Assembly: GCF_003255815.1 (NCBI RefSeq)
Contig: NC_037673.1
Coordinates: forward strand, 12,671,774-12,735,773
Length of the DNA: 64,000 nt
Source: Theropithecus gelada
Lineage: Eukaryota; Chordata; Mammalia; Primates; Cercopithecidae
Direction: 5' to 3'
Position 1 is the first letter of the stretch. Each line of letters starts with the position of its first letter. Positions 22,291-36,030 of the stretch are shown piece after piece. The notes under the pieces were generated by a model, which saw only the letters and a list, made by a program, of their open reading frames with translations, did not search any database and was not told the origin of the DNA. The position numbers and the translations under genes are program-made.

Positions 22291-24160
22291 CTGCTTTGAT
22301 AATTTTTTTTTTTTTTGTCTCGAGTTTTCAGGAGTTGGATTATGATGGATATTATATGGGTTTATGAAGTTTATGTTTGAGATTCTTACAGAAGTTTATG
22401 TTAGATTCCTTAAATATGCACATTAATGGTTTTTGCCAATTTTGAAAGTTTCCAGCCATGTTTCTCTAAACACTCTTTCAAACCCACACTTTTTCTCTGC
22501 TCTGCAATTCTTATACTAATGAAACTTGATCTTGTCTTACAGTGCTACAAATCGTTGGACTTCTGTCATTTATTTTTAGCCCACTTTCTCTCTCATTTAG
22601 TTAGTATTAACTACGTTGATCTATCCTTAAGCTCACTGTTTCTATCCTCTGTCATCTCTACTCAATATTAAGCTTGTCCAGCAAATTTTTAAAAATTATT
22701 TATTTATGAATCAAAGTCCTGTAATCTGCATTTGATCCTCTTATATAATTCATATTTCTTTGCTCAGATTTTCTACTTTTTTGTATTTTGTTTAATGATA
22801 ATGTGTGAATGGCAAAGTATTTTTATGATGGCTGCTTTGAAATTCTCATTGGGTCATTCAAACATTTTATTCATCCTGGTGTTGGCATTAATTGTCTTTT
22901 CTCTTTCAGACTGTGATTTTCTTAGTTCTTTTTATGATATGCACTTTTCAATAGTATCTTAGATCATTTGTTTTTTATATTGGTAGACTCTAAGACCTAC
23001 TTAAATACTTTAAGATTTATTTAAGATTAGCACACATCCGTTGGCCTATATTTGTGGACTCCTGTTCCAATGATAACTTTAATTATCGTAACTTTTTTAT
23101 TGTTATTTTGATCTGCTTGCTTTTTCTTGGTGCTGCTGGATTGACCGTCTAAGCCAGCATTGGGTGGGATATCTCATAGATATTGGGAATAATAGGCTTT
23201 CGTGGCTGAATGCTCATTGTGGAATGAAATCACCCCTCTACTAGTGCCTTCTCTACCCCTCCTTGATTTCTCTGACCCGTGAAGGGGATAGATTGAGTTC
23301 CTCAGAGTGAAAGAGACTTCCCAGCACAGGTTTTTATGGTGGTGGAGTACCTCTTGCAATTTCTACCCACTTGAAGTTATTTTAAACATAAATAGTAATT
23401 TTAAAAAACTATTTTGTATGTATTTGTCCAGATACCATTTCTCATGCTCTTCATTGCTTTATGCAGATTCAGTTTTTCATCTCTTACTGTTTTCTTCTGC
23501 AAGAAGAATTTTCTTTAATATTTCTTATAGTTAAGTTGGTTGGTGGTAAATTATTTCAGTTTTTATATATCTAAATAAGTCTGTATTTCACCTGTAGTTT
23601 TAAAAGATGTTTTTACTGGGTTTAGATTTCTAAGTAGACATGTACATTTTCTTTCACTATTTTTAAAAATGATGATCCCAAGTTTTCTAGTTTGAATTTC
23701 TTTTTCTAAGAAATCACTTGTCACTATTTTCTGTTTCTCTTTAAATAATGTACCTCTTCTCCTTGGATGTTTTTAAGATATTTCTTTCATTGTTCTCTCT
23801 TTATCTAAACAATTTAATTATGACATCATCGTACATTTTTTCTTAGCTTTTTGTGATTGTTTACCCTTTTTGGACATTTTAGATTTGTGGGTTCCTAACT
23901 TTAGTCCAAATTGGAAAAACAATTGGCCTGTGCCTTATCCTTCAGGGAATTATTAACATTTTCCAACAAACATACATTTTCTTTCCATTTTTTTCCTCTG
24001 TGTTTGTCATTTTGAGTAGTTTCTATGTCTCTTCATAATCCTTTCTTCTGCAATATAAACTACTGTTAATCCTAAACAGTAAATTTTCCATCTCAAACAT
24101 GCTAAGATTCCTGAGTTAATCTATGTGTCTTTATGAATCTTCCATAGCTTTACTTCGCAG
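22291..24160 (-). mobile_element. Very old L1-like region, minus strand
   Basis: 23440-24080 matches old L1M text on the reverse strand: AATATTTCTTATAGTTAAGTTGGTTGGTGGT, TTTTTACTGGGTTTAGATTTCTAAG, CTTGGATGTTTTTAAGAT and ATTATGACATCATCG. The middle (22291-23440) is poorer evidence but T-rich in the same style. No coding capacity remains. Confidence 0.5.
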
Positions 24161-24301
24161 TCTTTCTCTAGTTTACTGAATATATAAAATATATGTATGG
24201 ATGTATGTTCTTTCTAATGCTATAATTTATGCCAGTTGGGAATCAACTTTAAATAATTGATTTTCCGTCTTTTTATGGTTATACATCCTGGCTTCTTTAC
24301 T

Positions 24302-24748
24302 ATGAATTTTAACTTTTTGAATGATGGACATTTGGTATACTGGTTGATCATCCCTATTTCACAAATTTGAAATCTGAAATGATCTAAAATCTGCAACTTT
24401 TTGAGTTCTGATATGATACCACAAAAAGAAAATTCCACACCTGACCTCATGTGACATGTCTTAGATAAAACACAGTGAAAACATTGTTTTATGCATAAAA
24501 TTATTTAAAAATTACATAAAATTACCTTCAGGCTACATGTATAAGGTGTACATTACATACACGTTATACACGAAGCCTGAAGGTAATTTTATACAATAAA
24601 ATTAACACATAAATTTTGTGTTTAGGCTTGTGTCTTATTCCTAAGGTATTTTATTATATGTATGCAAATATTCCAAAATCCAAAAATATCCCAAATCCCA
24701 AAAACTTCTTGTCCCAACATTTCAGATAAGGAATATTCAGTCTGTACT
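24302..24748. mobile_element. Tigger/pogo-like DNA transposon (MER type)
   Basis: Near-palindromic MITE text: AAATTTGAAATCTGAAATGATC on the left, AAATATTCCAAAATCC...AACATTTCAGATAAGGAATATTCAGTCTGTA on the right, with GACCTCATGTGA and ATTACCTTCAGGCTA inside. Recognised from memory of a common primate Tigger-type MITE; family name uncertain. Confidence 0.65.
24516..24592. repeat. Long hairpin: local inverted duplication inside the MITE
   Basis: Exact 19-bp inverted repeat: 24516-24534 and 24574-24592 (ATAAAATTACCTTCAGGCT and its complement). It extends 12 bp inward at 9 of 12 matches, leaving a 15-nt loop at 24547-24561. Confidence 0.95.
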
Positions 24749-25507
24749 TATAAATATTCTTAAATTTTTAAAACTAATAGCTATGTTAATAGAAAACATT
24801 TTAGCCATTTTATATTTTGTTTTTAAACTTTATGTATTGGAAGAGATGTTTAGTTTTTCCCTACACCCTAGGCAAAAACATTCTGAGTATTGAAACCAAT
24901 ATTACACGAAAAGCAAAATTTTACTTTTAAATACCTGCAAGAAAGATAATTTAAAAATACTAAATTATGCTAGATGTTAACTTAATCTTTTATTTTTGCC
25001 CTTAAAGATGGTTTTTATTTTTGTGGATTTATCTTAAAGTATAATTTCAGAATTTATTCTACATTACTGATTTCTCCATAAAAAGAAATGAAGTGGTTAT
25101 TACAAGGTATGCGATCTAGCTATCATCTTTTTTTGAATGTCACATTCTGTTAAATGTTAAATGTATCTTTAAAGTTTATGGCTCACGTAGGCATAGTCTT
25201 TCATATGTATATTTTCATCAAGCAATATTGAAACAAGGTTCAAAATTTATGTGTGTCTGAAAGAGTACTATTAGCTTCTGTCAAGAATCATTTCCCTTCA
25301 ATGTACCTCATTCATTCATTTACTGATATGTACATTTTAATCATTCTTTTACCCCTTCATTCATCAAAATAGAGCCAAAATGTTCCAGAAAACTAGCTAC
25401 TGGAAGAGATAAAAATATAGCTCTTTAGTCTGAAATATTGTTAGAATTTCACATGTCTACATTTGTTCACAATCTGGTTACACTGACCCTCCTAACACAT
25501 TTATTTT

Positions 25508-25556
<49 letters not shown>

Positions 25557-25860
25557 TTTTCCAATGTTTTATATAATGCTGACATAAAGACTCTGATATT
25601 GCCTTCTGGAAAGGAAAACACAATAAATAATTCAGATCGCTTTCATCTATGAATATTAATATAAACATCTTGAATAAATTAGTATCATATTAACCCAAGT
25701 ACTATTTGAATAGCATGATACATCAAGAGAAAGTGACATTTCTTCTGTGTATGCAATTGTAATTCAAAATTAGGAGATTAGTCTAATGTATAATTTTTAT
25801 TACCTCTGGATAGAAAAAATATATCTAATTATACTAATATATTTTAAACTGTCATTGATA
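24749..25860. other. Unassigned AT-rich sequence
   Basis: Contains the microsatellite at 25509-25555; nothing else recognised. Confidence 0.5.
25509..25555. repeat. Compound (TA)n-(CA)n-(TA)n microsatellite
   Basis: TA units, about twelve AC units at 25521-25544, then TA units. Confidence 0.97.
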
Positions 25861-28086
25861 AAAATCCACAGTATGCTGAAGAGAAGTGGTGAGAGAGGGC
25901 ATCCTTGTCTTGTGCTGGTTTCCAAGGGGAATGGGTCTAGCTTTTGTCCATTCAGTATCATGTTAGCTGTGGGTTTGTCATAGAGGACTCTTATTATTTT
26001 GATGTATGTTCCTTCAATACCTAGTTCATCGACAGTTTTTAAAATGAAGAGATGTTGAATATTGAAATACTTTTCTGCATCTATTGGGAGAAAGACATAA
26101 AGGGCATCCAAACAGGAAGAGAGGAAGTCAAACTATGTTTGCAGATGACATGATTTCGTATCTATAGAATCCCATTGTCTCGGTCCAAAAGTTGGTAAAC
26201 AAATTCAGCAAAGTTGCAGGATACAAAATCACTAGCATTTCTATACACCACCAACAGCCAAATGATGAGCCAAATTGTAAAGGCAATTCCCTTCACAATG
26301 GCCACAAAAAGAATAAAATACCTAGGAAGACAGCTAACCAGGGAGGTGAAAGATTTCTACAGTGAGAATTACGAAACACTCCTCAAAGAAATCAGAAAAG
26401 ACACAAACAAGTGGAAAAACATCCCACGCTCATGGATAGAAAGAATCAATAACATTAAAATGGCTGCGTGGTCCAAAGCAATTTACAGATTTGATGCTAT
26501 TCCTATCAAACTGACAACAGTATTTTTCATAGAGCTAGAAAAAACTATTTTAAAATTCATATGGAACCAAAAAAAAGCTCAAATAACCATAGCAATCCTA
26601 TGCAAAAAGAACAAAGCTGGAGGCATCACGTTACCTGACTTTCAAACTATACTACAAGGCTACAGTAATGAAAAGAGCATGGTTCTTGTACAAAAACAGG
26701 CACATGGACTAAGTAAAACAGAATAGAGAATCTAGAAGTAAGGCTGCACATCTACGACTATCTGATCTTCTGCAAAACCAACAAAAACAAACAATAGGAA
26801 AAAATACTCCCTATTCAATAAATGGTGCTGGGATAACTGGGTAGGTATATGCAGAAGATTGTAACTGGACCCTTCCTTACGCCATATACAAAAATCAACT
26901 TTGTAACAATGAAAGACTGAAATGTAAAACCCAAAGCCATAAAAACCCCAGAAGACAACCTAGACAATACCATCCTGGACATAGAAACAGGCAAAAATTT
27001 CATGACAACGACACCGAAAGCAATGGTAACAAAAGCAAAAATTGACAAATGGGTTATAATTAAATTTAAGAGCTTCTGTGCAGCCAAAAAAAAACCTATC
27101 AACAGGGTAAACAGAAAGCCTACAGAATAGGAAAAAATATGTACAAACTATGAATCTGTCAAAGGTCTAACATATCCACCATCTATAAGGAACTTAACAC
27201 AAATTTACAAGAGAAAAACGAACAACCCCATTAAAAAGTGGGAACAGATACTTTTCAAAACAAGATACACATGCAGCCAACAAGCATCTGAAAAAAGGCT
27301 ATTGATCATATGCAAATATGATCAATATGAGATCATATGAGAAATGCAAATAAAAACTATGAGGTACCACCTCACACTAATTAGAATGGTTATTATTAAA
27401 AAGTCAAAAAATAGTAGATGCTGGAGAGGTTGCAGAGAAAAAGGGACACTTAAACGCTGTTGGTAGGAGTGTAAATTAGTTCAACCATTGTGGAAAGCAG
27501 GGTGGCTATTCCTCGAAGAGCTTATAGCAGAACTATCATTTGACCCAGCAATCTCATTACTGGGTATATACTCAGAAGAATATAAATCATTCTACTATAA
27601 AGACACATGCACACGGATGTTCATAGCAGTACTATTCACAATAGCAAAGACATGAAATCAGCATAATTACCCATCAACAATAGATTGGATAAAGAAATGT
27701 GTTACATATATACCATCAAATAGTATGCAGTTATAAAAAAGAACAAGATCATGTCTTTTGCGGGAACATGGATGGAGCTGGAGGTTATTATCCTTAGCAA
27801 AATAATGCAAGAACAGAAAATCAAATACTGGATCTTCTCACTTCTAAGTGGGAGCTAAATGGTGCGAACTTATGAACACAAAGCAGAAAACAACAGACAC
27901 TGAGGTCTCCTTGAAAGCAGAGGATGGGAGGAGTAAGAGGAGCCGAAAAGTTACTATTGGGTGTGTACTGGCCTTAATACCTGGGTGATGAAATTACCTG
28001 TACAACAAGCCCCCGTGACATGTGTTTACCTATATAACAAACCTTCACCTGTACCCCCAAACCTAAAATAAAAGTAAAAAAAAGAA
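25861..28086 (+). mobile_element. L1 (L1PB/L1PA-like), 5'-truncated with 5' inversion
   Basis: The plus-strand part (about 26095-28086) runs from the ORF2 reverse-transcriptase domain to a 3' UTR ending CCTAAAATAAAAGT plus a short A tail. The left part (25861-26097) is the adjacent upstream RT segment in reverse orientation, open on the minus strand at 25800-26111 with the CPLSPLLF motif visible. In L1 order the two pieces are separated by only about 40 missing bases. The 170-codon frame 26214-26726 is decayed ORF2. Stops and frameshifts elsewhere make it inactive. No convincing TSD found. Confidence 0.93.
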
Positions 28087-30248
28087 CATTTAATTCCAAT
28101 TAAAGCACAAATAAACTCATAGTAAGCCAGAAAATGGGTGATATTCATTGCTATTAATAAATCTGAAAGTTTGATGTATTTAATGAGGAAATAGAATACA
28201 TATTCATGTTAATAGAAAAGAATCAAAGATGACTTATTTCCTGTTAATATGAATTTTCTGATAAGATTAATCAATACTTTTAAAGAGGCAAACATAATAT
28301 AGTATGTAAATTGGCAAGGGAGAAACGCTTCTAATTATAGTTATTTACTGTTAATAATTTTTCTGTAAGAATCCTAATTGAATCAACTAATGAAGTAAAA
28401 AAAAAAGTAGGTTCAGAAAATTCTCCAACTTTGCTGGAATCAAATTCTTTTATTTATTAAACCATTCATAAAAATTAAAATACTTAACTGAAAAAAGAGC
28501 ACTCTAAAATCAAAGCTAAACAGCAATGGTATATTACATACATATTACAAATTTCATAAAAATCTAGTAAGCAACAGAGGGAAGGTAGTATCAGATTGAG
28601 TTGCAGAACATGTTTTGTCTTTAAATAATCTAATTTTTAAAGTGAGATGTTATCTCCAAGTTAATTTAAGCATTCTATAAGCCAATGACAGTTAAATATA
28701 CATATCTATAGTATATATAAATACAGGATGTATAAACACAGCAAGTAGAATTTTTTATTGAGGCTATGTAATATAGCATCTAAATGAAAAAATACGTAAG
28801 GGTATGGCAGGAAAAAATTTGATACAATAGAAAGAGGAGGCATAGACAATTTCTAAAATAATTAATTTGGTGTGATCTTACAGCTATAAGAAGAGATAAA
28901 AAATATTTTAGAGAAAAAAATTTATGTACGTATTATATATACACACACATAAATATATAAACACACATACATATAATTTTTATTTATGCATATAAATATG
29001 CTATTTACATAAGATGAATATGAAAGCTCTATACCTGTATTTAATTTAGACACTAGCTTAGACAGGACACTAGCTCATTCACACAAATCGGCTCCTTATT
29101 TGTCAAGCATTTATTAATAACCACATGTTGGCTAAACTGAACTTTTCCTCTCCATATAGACATGCAGTCTTTATCCCAACAAGGTGAATATACTCATGCA
29201 GCAGGAAAAAATTTAACTTGTGAGATATCACCATTTCAATTAGAGACAGTTAACAAAGCTTTTATAAGAAGTTACTGGATCCATTTATTATAAATGTACA
29301 ATCTCTAGATTTGTTTACTATAAGAAATAATACATCAGAGCCACTCAGTTAAAAGCATTCTATAGGTAAAGACTCTTAGAAGATACCATTAGTTTATTTA
29401 CCAGAAGAACTACTGTCAACATTATTACAAAGACCTTAAATAGGTCACCTGTTTTCTTTCTTCTCTAGCAGAATTTCACTGACACACCCCTGCCACTCTC
29501 TATCCAGTGATTAGGGAAAAATCTTACAAACATCCTATCAAACATTCTTTTCTCCTAGTCTATCTTCTGACTTTTTAGTATTTTTTCCAATAGATACGTA
29601 AACTATCCATTCATTATTTATCTTTTAGCACTTTTTATAGTGCTTTATGCAAAGCAATACATGTACTAACACCCAGATGACCACAAGAATTTGAATCGCC
29701 CAAAGGGAGTGGGACTTTCCCCCACATAGTTGAGTAATCAGTACTTTTAGCATATTATACATCAATTAAATTATTACAACATCCTTCTCCATTTCTCTAT
29801 GATAGAAATGATATGTTTCCTATTTACTACACACTTCTAGTGACTGAAGTAGTTACTAGAACCTATTTGTCAGTAAATTCTGGGTTCCATCTGATTTTGA
29901 CGGTTTAAACAAATTTTATGTATGTTTATACATATACATATGTATGTTTATACTATCAGAATTATAGTAAAGAACTTTACAGATAAGAGTTATAAGTGTT
30001 TTACCTAATACTGTTCCTCTGCCTCTTTCCTGTAAAAAGATGACATAATGTATTCTAAAAATGTATGTAAACAGAAACTACCACACAACATGTAATGAAA
30101 ATTTCCTTTTTAATCTTGATACCTGGTATCATGGGAGATTGGGAGAAAATTATAAAGGCTATGAAGTTGAGCAGCATCTATTTAAAACATAGATTGAACA
30201 TTTTTTACATGATTCCATTCTTTTTATTTTCTTTTTCTTTTTAATTAT
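28087..30248. other. Unassigned AT-rich sequence
   Basis: About 2.2 kb without a recognisable gene or repeat. Includes a TA/CA-rich patch at 28930-28975 and a palindromic TATGTATGTTTATACATA cluster at 29922-29952. Confidence 0.5.
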
Positions 30249-30515
30249 TTTTTTTGAGACAGAGTCTCGCTCTGTCCCCCAGGCTGCAGTGCAGTGGCAC
30301 TCTCGGCTCACTGAAACCTCCATGCCTCCCAGGTTCAAGCGATTCTCCTGCCTCAGCCTCCTGTGTACCTGAGATCACAGGTGTGTGCCACCACGCCTGG
30401 CTAATTTTTTGTATTTTCAGTAAAGAAGGGGTTTCACCATGTTGGTCAGGCTGATCTCGATCTCCTGACCTTGTGATCCGCCCACCTTGGCCTCCCAAAG
30501 TGCTGGGATTACAGG
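30249..30515 (-). mobile_element. Alu, 5'-truncated
   Basis: Minus-strand AluS-like copy. The right end stops at GGGATTACAGGC, so about 22 bases of the Alu head are missing. Confidence 0.94.
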
Positions 30516-31519
30516 CTTTACTTTTGCTTTCTACGATTTCTATCCACTGACTCTTAGACACATCAGTTTCTACAGTGGTTAGAATACCCCCTGGCTGCCT
30601 GGGTGAGAGGAGAAGCTGGTTCTTAGAAGGTTATTGAGAATGAAATTCTCTTGGTATTGTTATTCAACTACTCCATTCAATTACAACTTTATTTTTCCTC
30701 GTGCCATTTTCAAGTCAGATCCAGGATTCTAAAATAAAGCTTCCTCTAACATCTTTATTTGATTGAGCATGATGAAGACATGCTGACGATGTTTCAGGAA
30801 TACTATTTTATACTGAGTTGCTATGCCAGACCAGCTTATAACATCCTGCAGAACAGTGATCACACCATGGCCAAAGCTGATGCAATCAGGGTACACGTGG
30901 TTGCCATTATACACCTGTGAAATTTGTACTGGAATGGCAACGTAGTTTGCAGAATCACAACATAGTCTTCAAATTGTGCCCTGAGTGATAGCTATAGTTG
31001 ACTATCTGAAAATAGTGATTAGGAAGGGTTTTGCCTCCTTTACTCTGATGCCCAAGTGAAGTATTTTAGGTAGAGCTTATAAATCACCAGGAGTCCTATC
31101 TTGTCTTTCCAGAGAAAACAACTCTGGAATTTTCTTCTTTCAACTCAGCCTGATATGAGAGAAAGAGCTAAGAGTATTAATATCTTTTTTCAAAGTATTT
31201 GTGTGGATATTTCATGATTGCATCACTTCCTGGATTAAAACCAGACACTGGTATCATCTCTCCTGTGTGTGTGTGTATTATCTGTCTACTTCATTCTCTC
31301 TCTCCTTATGATCAGAGATCCTGACCAGGCTTCTGCCTAAAAAGGCACATTTTTTTTCCACACAAAACCAGTAACAATGTCAATCTCACTAATGTTTCTG
31401 CAAGGTGGAACTACATAGGATGAAGTAACAATCTGCTTCAAAGTAGTTTACTAATATGCATCATTAAATTCAATGCTATTGTATATGATCATTGATATCT
31501 TCCTTTTGTAGATGTACTT
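30516..31519. other. Unassigned; contains an 86-codon minus-strand open stretch
   Basis: No family recognised. On the minus strand about 30729-30989 is open with a protein-like composition (segment VYNGNHVYPDCISFGHG), but there is no recognised homolog and no upstream start context. It may be part of an unidentified old repeat. Confidence 0.35.
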
Positions 31520-31615
31520 TTTGATAGCCTTATTAAGGTATAATTTTCAGGTCATAAAAGGATCCCATTTAAGTGCCCAATTTGATGAGGCTTAAGAAAC
31601 TTACACATTGTAAAA
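31520..31615 (-). mobile_element. Short L1M 3' UTR-like fragment
   Basis: CCTTATTAAGGTATAATTTTCAGG, CATTTAAGTGCCCAATTTGATG: degraded version of a well-known old L1 3' UTR segment on the reverse strand. Confidence 0.5.
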
Positions 31616-31759
31616 TCAGCTCTGAGTTTTGTAGGTTTCAGTGTAGAGGGTATACGAGGTCTTACAGAATGATTCCAGGATAACAGACAGTTAAAACTGA
31701 GTTGTCTCCCAAAATCACCCTATGTTATCCAACTCAAAGATGCGTAAGCTGCAGAGATT

Positions 31760-31885
31760 AGTAGTTATTCGTAGAGCCCTGCTTGATCAAATAAAATCCA
31801 AAGATGTGTGATAAATATTTAGTGTGAATGTCCTTAAGTCTCAGTGGTTAGTTGTTGCATAGAAAAAGGTAACTGATATAGCATG
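31760..31885 (+). mobile_element. Degraded MaLR-like LTR 3' end
   Basis: AATAAAATCC near 31790 followed by CCTTAAGTCTCAGTGGTTAGTTGTTGCATAG and AAAGGTAACTGATA resembles old MLT1-type LTR ends. Confidence 0.45.
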
Positions 31886-34800
31886 ATTTAAATTCTGTGC
31901 ATTGACTAATCACCTATCCCAACAGCCTCCCTCTTACTCTCTCTGTGGATCTATCTATACACAATTTTTTTTTAAAGACAGATAAACAAAAACTTTTCTT
32001 TGCCTGAAAAAAAGAGCAACTCTTCTTTTTCTGAAAACTCTTTAGTTAACGTTTAAATTTCAAATACTTTAAAAATCTATGTGACTTATATAAAATTTAC
32101 ATTATGTGTTTAAGTCCAACACGGTGACATGAAAATACTAATGCACTTAATGTTTTATTTCATGTCCTTTAACTTTTAAATATCTAATTTTGTCACCTAC
32201 TATTTTTATATTTGCATGATTAGGCAAAATAGTTTATATTGGGTTCTTCTATTAAAATTATCTAAATCTTACCTATAGGTCGATTTTGGCACAGTGAAAG
32301 AAATAGCATTTGTATTATATGCATGCATACAGCAGTCACTTTATTTTAATTCATGATTAATCCCAAAGTATTTTACATTTTGGTGTGCACCTGGCATGGG
32401 GAGGTGTTTGCCTAGTGTCATGCAATAACTAATTATCTCATTTGGTGAACAAATGTATTACGTTATCGTCATATTTCATATATGCCAATGCTATAATCAT
32501 TTAATCAATAATATGTCTTGTCTATTTAATATACAGAGATTTATGTATATATCTAATATACAAGGATACATATTAGAGATTTATATACCTGTACTATCTG
32601 TATTACATTTTATATATGTATCCCCATTCATCATACTAGGTATGTATCTAACATAGATTACATACTCTATATATATCTGAAAGAGATAGAGATAAACAGA
32701 TGATTCACCTACCCTCGTGAAATAAAAGCCCAAAAGTAAATAGTAAAATAAAAGATATCAAAGGGAAATATGTATCAAATGGGTTGAAATTTATCAGGCA
32801 AATATTGTACAAAGTGTCATTCAAATGAAGAAATGTCAATATTAACATCAGATAGAATAATATAATCTAATGAAACATATAAACCATCTCTTTTATTGAC
32901 AAAATGAGTATGTCAATAATAAAATGTACATGCCAAGTTTACACGCATTGAAATGTATGAAGTAACTTGTAACAGATAATAAGAGAGGTAGAAGACACTA
33001 GAATATCACTTTCACCTTTTCTCAAATTGTATAGAAAACACAATTTGAAAACTTGAAAGCATAATTTTTCATGTTTAACATAACTGTATAACAAACTTTG
33101 TTCCATTTTTTATATCACCAGTGTAATCAATGTATGAAATACTCACAAATATGGATGACCTCAATAAGATTCTAAGAAACAGAAAAATTAATACTAAAGA
33201 TGATGTGTTCACAATTGTGTACTAAAACAATACTACACAAGAAAATTTGGGGGACCACAGTGGTATTTAGAGAAAAATGTATATACTCAAATGCATATTT
33301 GAAAATAAATATGTTAACAGAGAATTTTTACCTAAATCTCCCTCCTCTAGGACATCTGAGGCAGTTCTGTGTTAAACCAGACTTTTCAAAATAGCAACAG
33401 ATAAGATTCACTACCTAAAATAAAAATGGAGACTAGAAAGATCATCTTGTATTAACTACAAATCTAGTAATGCTTTTAGCAGGATATAGCAAGATTTTTT
33501 GTCGTACATAAATGTCCATTTATGTAACATAGAAACATGACTAGAACAGGCTTATATGATGTACAAGATTTGTGGCACTTTGAACCACAAGCAATTAATC
33601 TTCAGTAATTCCAAAACCAAAACATATCAAATGTATTAGTGGCCCCACAAACACTGATTTGGTTTGTGCTATAACTCTTTTCTTGTGTCATTTTAAAACC
33701 ACTATTAATATTAAGTACTAGTTAAGACTTGTGTTACCCATGAGTAAATTGACCACTGTACCTTTGTGTCTATGTAAATAAAAAGACAAAGGTGAAAAAT
33801 TAATGAGCTAAACATTTAAATGAATACAATTTCTGAAGAGAAAAGCATAATATATTATTAGAAGAAACATCTATGAAAAATGAGAGAAGGAATTAATGAA
33901 TTTTTCATAACATGAACCAACAATAATACCTACTATTACAACTTCTATCCTACATTATTGTATAGAGTCTTCACTACAGCTTCTAATAGAACAAAAATGT
34001 GTAAACTAATCACACTTGAGGATTCTAAAGGATAAAATTGTCACTCTTAGAAGATGATTTAATTGTATATATTCAAAACCAGAGATTATCCATACAATAA
34101 TCATTAGCATTAATTTAACAATGGTTAGAATTTCTTTCCAGATAGAAGATTAATATTAGAACTTCTTTGAATTGCTACACGTTGGGGAAAATTAGTCAGA
34201 AAATGTAATTGAAAATAAGAGGAGATAACATTTTAAATAGTGGCATAATGTAATAAGCATACTACATGTTAATAAGATGACTCATTCACTTGGAATATTT
34301 TGTATATATTTATTAATGGCAAATGAAAAAAATCTTAAATTAATTCACAAATAATTCATTACTTTTTGAAGAAAGGCTTTCACTATAAAAGTGTTATTCA
34401 AGAAGTTTTCCAAAGGATTAATTGCCATAATTTCTACTAAAATTCAAAAATTTTATCTTTAACTTAATAGGTAACTGTATATTTACAAAGATAATTCAAA
34501 GACAAAATAATAATAATGATAATGAGTGCACAGCTTGTGACTTGCCCTGTTGAAAGCGAAAGATGCTATACACAAATTACAATTAAAGCAGTGTGGTGTT
34601 CTTACAGTGACCAAAAAGGAGTCTAACTGAAGAGAATGGAGAGGTCAGCTACAGACAAAGGCTGATGTTGAAACGTGTGGTACAGCAACTGTCACAGAGA
34701 AATGAGGAAGGAAATCTCTCAGCAAATGGTGCTAAGACATTGGTTATCAATATTATAACAAATGATGAATACCTAGCTTATTCATTTTCAAATTACAAGG

Positions 34801-36015
34801 ACATATATATAAATATACATCTATAGATAGATCATACAAACATATTCATATGCATATTATGTATATATACTTATATTTCCTATATTGTTTATGGATTATT
34901 TTATGAGTTCTTAACCTAGAAGTATATATTGACTCTTCATAGCGTCTATTTACAATTGGTTGGATAAGTCTTTCCCTATTACTCACAGTTTGAGAAAAAA
35001 ATGAAAAATTTAAATATATTTATTTCTTTTTAAGAAATATTTCAAATGTTCTAAAATTTGACCAACATATATGAATGGAATACAATATATATGAATGGAA
35101 CCTACTGAAATTCTAGTGTTGAGGCCGTTTTTTAATGCTTCAGTGGAGGTTATTATATATTCACAATCTTTATCAAAATATATTTGAATTTTAAATTTAA
35201 TTTCAGATAAGTTAAACAACAACATAATAAAAATTAAAAAAGTATATTTATATGTTTAATCTCACATTTGGGTAGGAAACAAAATCATTTACTGAGCATA
35301 AAAGCCAATGGAAAATAGATGTAAAAATTATAATAGTTTTTGTAAATGTATGTCCAAAATTATGATAAAAACAAATACAATTTTGCCATAAACAAAGGTT
35401 AGAGAGCAGAATAGTTTAGACCAGCGCTTCTTAAACACTCTATGTTGAAGGACCATTCTTTTCTAACTACACATGCCAATCTTTCTATGAAATAAAATAA
35501 AAATAGATTAGTCATCTTACATTTAAAAAAGACATATGCATCGTATTTTATGATGTGCAAGAGATCTAAACTTACTCATCACATTTCTATAACAGAATAC
35601 AAATATTTACTGCAAGGTTTATTTACTTAGTTCACCGTAAACACACACCACACACATCATGAATCCACACAGGCCTCTCAAACCCAGGATCTCTGGTTTT
35701 ATCTATAGGCAGGCTCATGTTCCTTTTCTGGATCTTACTAAGACTTGAAATAGGTACATAAAGTCTTTCTTCCTCCATTTTACCCGCTTTAAAATAAAAG
35801 CAAACACTTTGTATAAGATTGCTGTGATATTGAATAAAGTAATTATTGTATTATAATAACAACTAACATATATGCTTGGCATCACATATGCTTGGCATAT
35901 ATTAAGCAGGCAAATGTCTGTTTGTAATTTTATGGTTAAATAAACTTTATCAATCAGAAGTAAAAATAAAGTGCTTGTCTTACTGTTACTTAACAAGTTT
36001 TGTTCACTATAATTG
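31886..36015. other. Unassigned AT-rich sequence, about 4.1 kb
   Basis: The longest stretch with no named feature. Small local duplications at 35067-35100 (ATATATGAATGGAA twice, offset 20) and 35870-35898 (ATATGCTTGGCAT twice, offset 16). 35418-35720 may be a decayed DNA transposon (CCAGCGCTTCTTAAAC start) but I cannot support a family. Confidence 0.5.
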
Positions 36016-36030
36016 CTCCCAATGTTTTCT

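Noticed and set aside
26214..26726. 170-codon frame as a functional reverse transcriptase
   Set aside because: It is a piece of L1 ORF2; the copy is 5'-truncated, inverted at its start and broken by stops.
31640..31665. 7SK-like GGGTATACGAG motif
   Set aside because: Short chance match; flanks do not continue 7SK.
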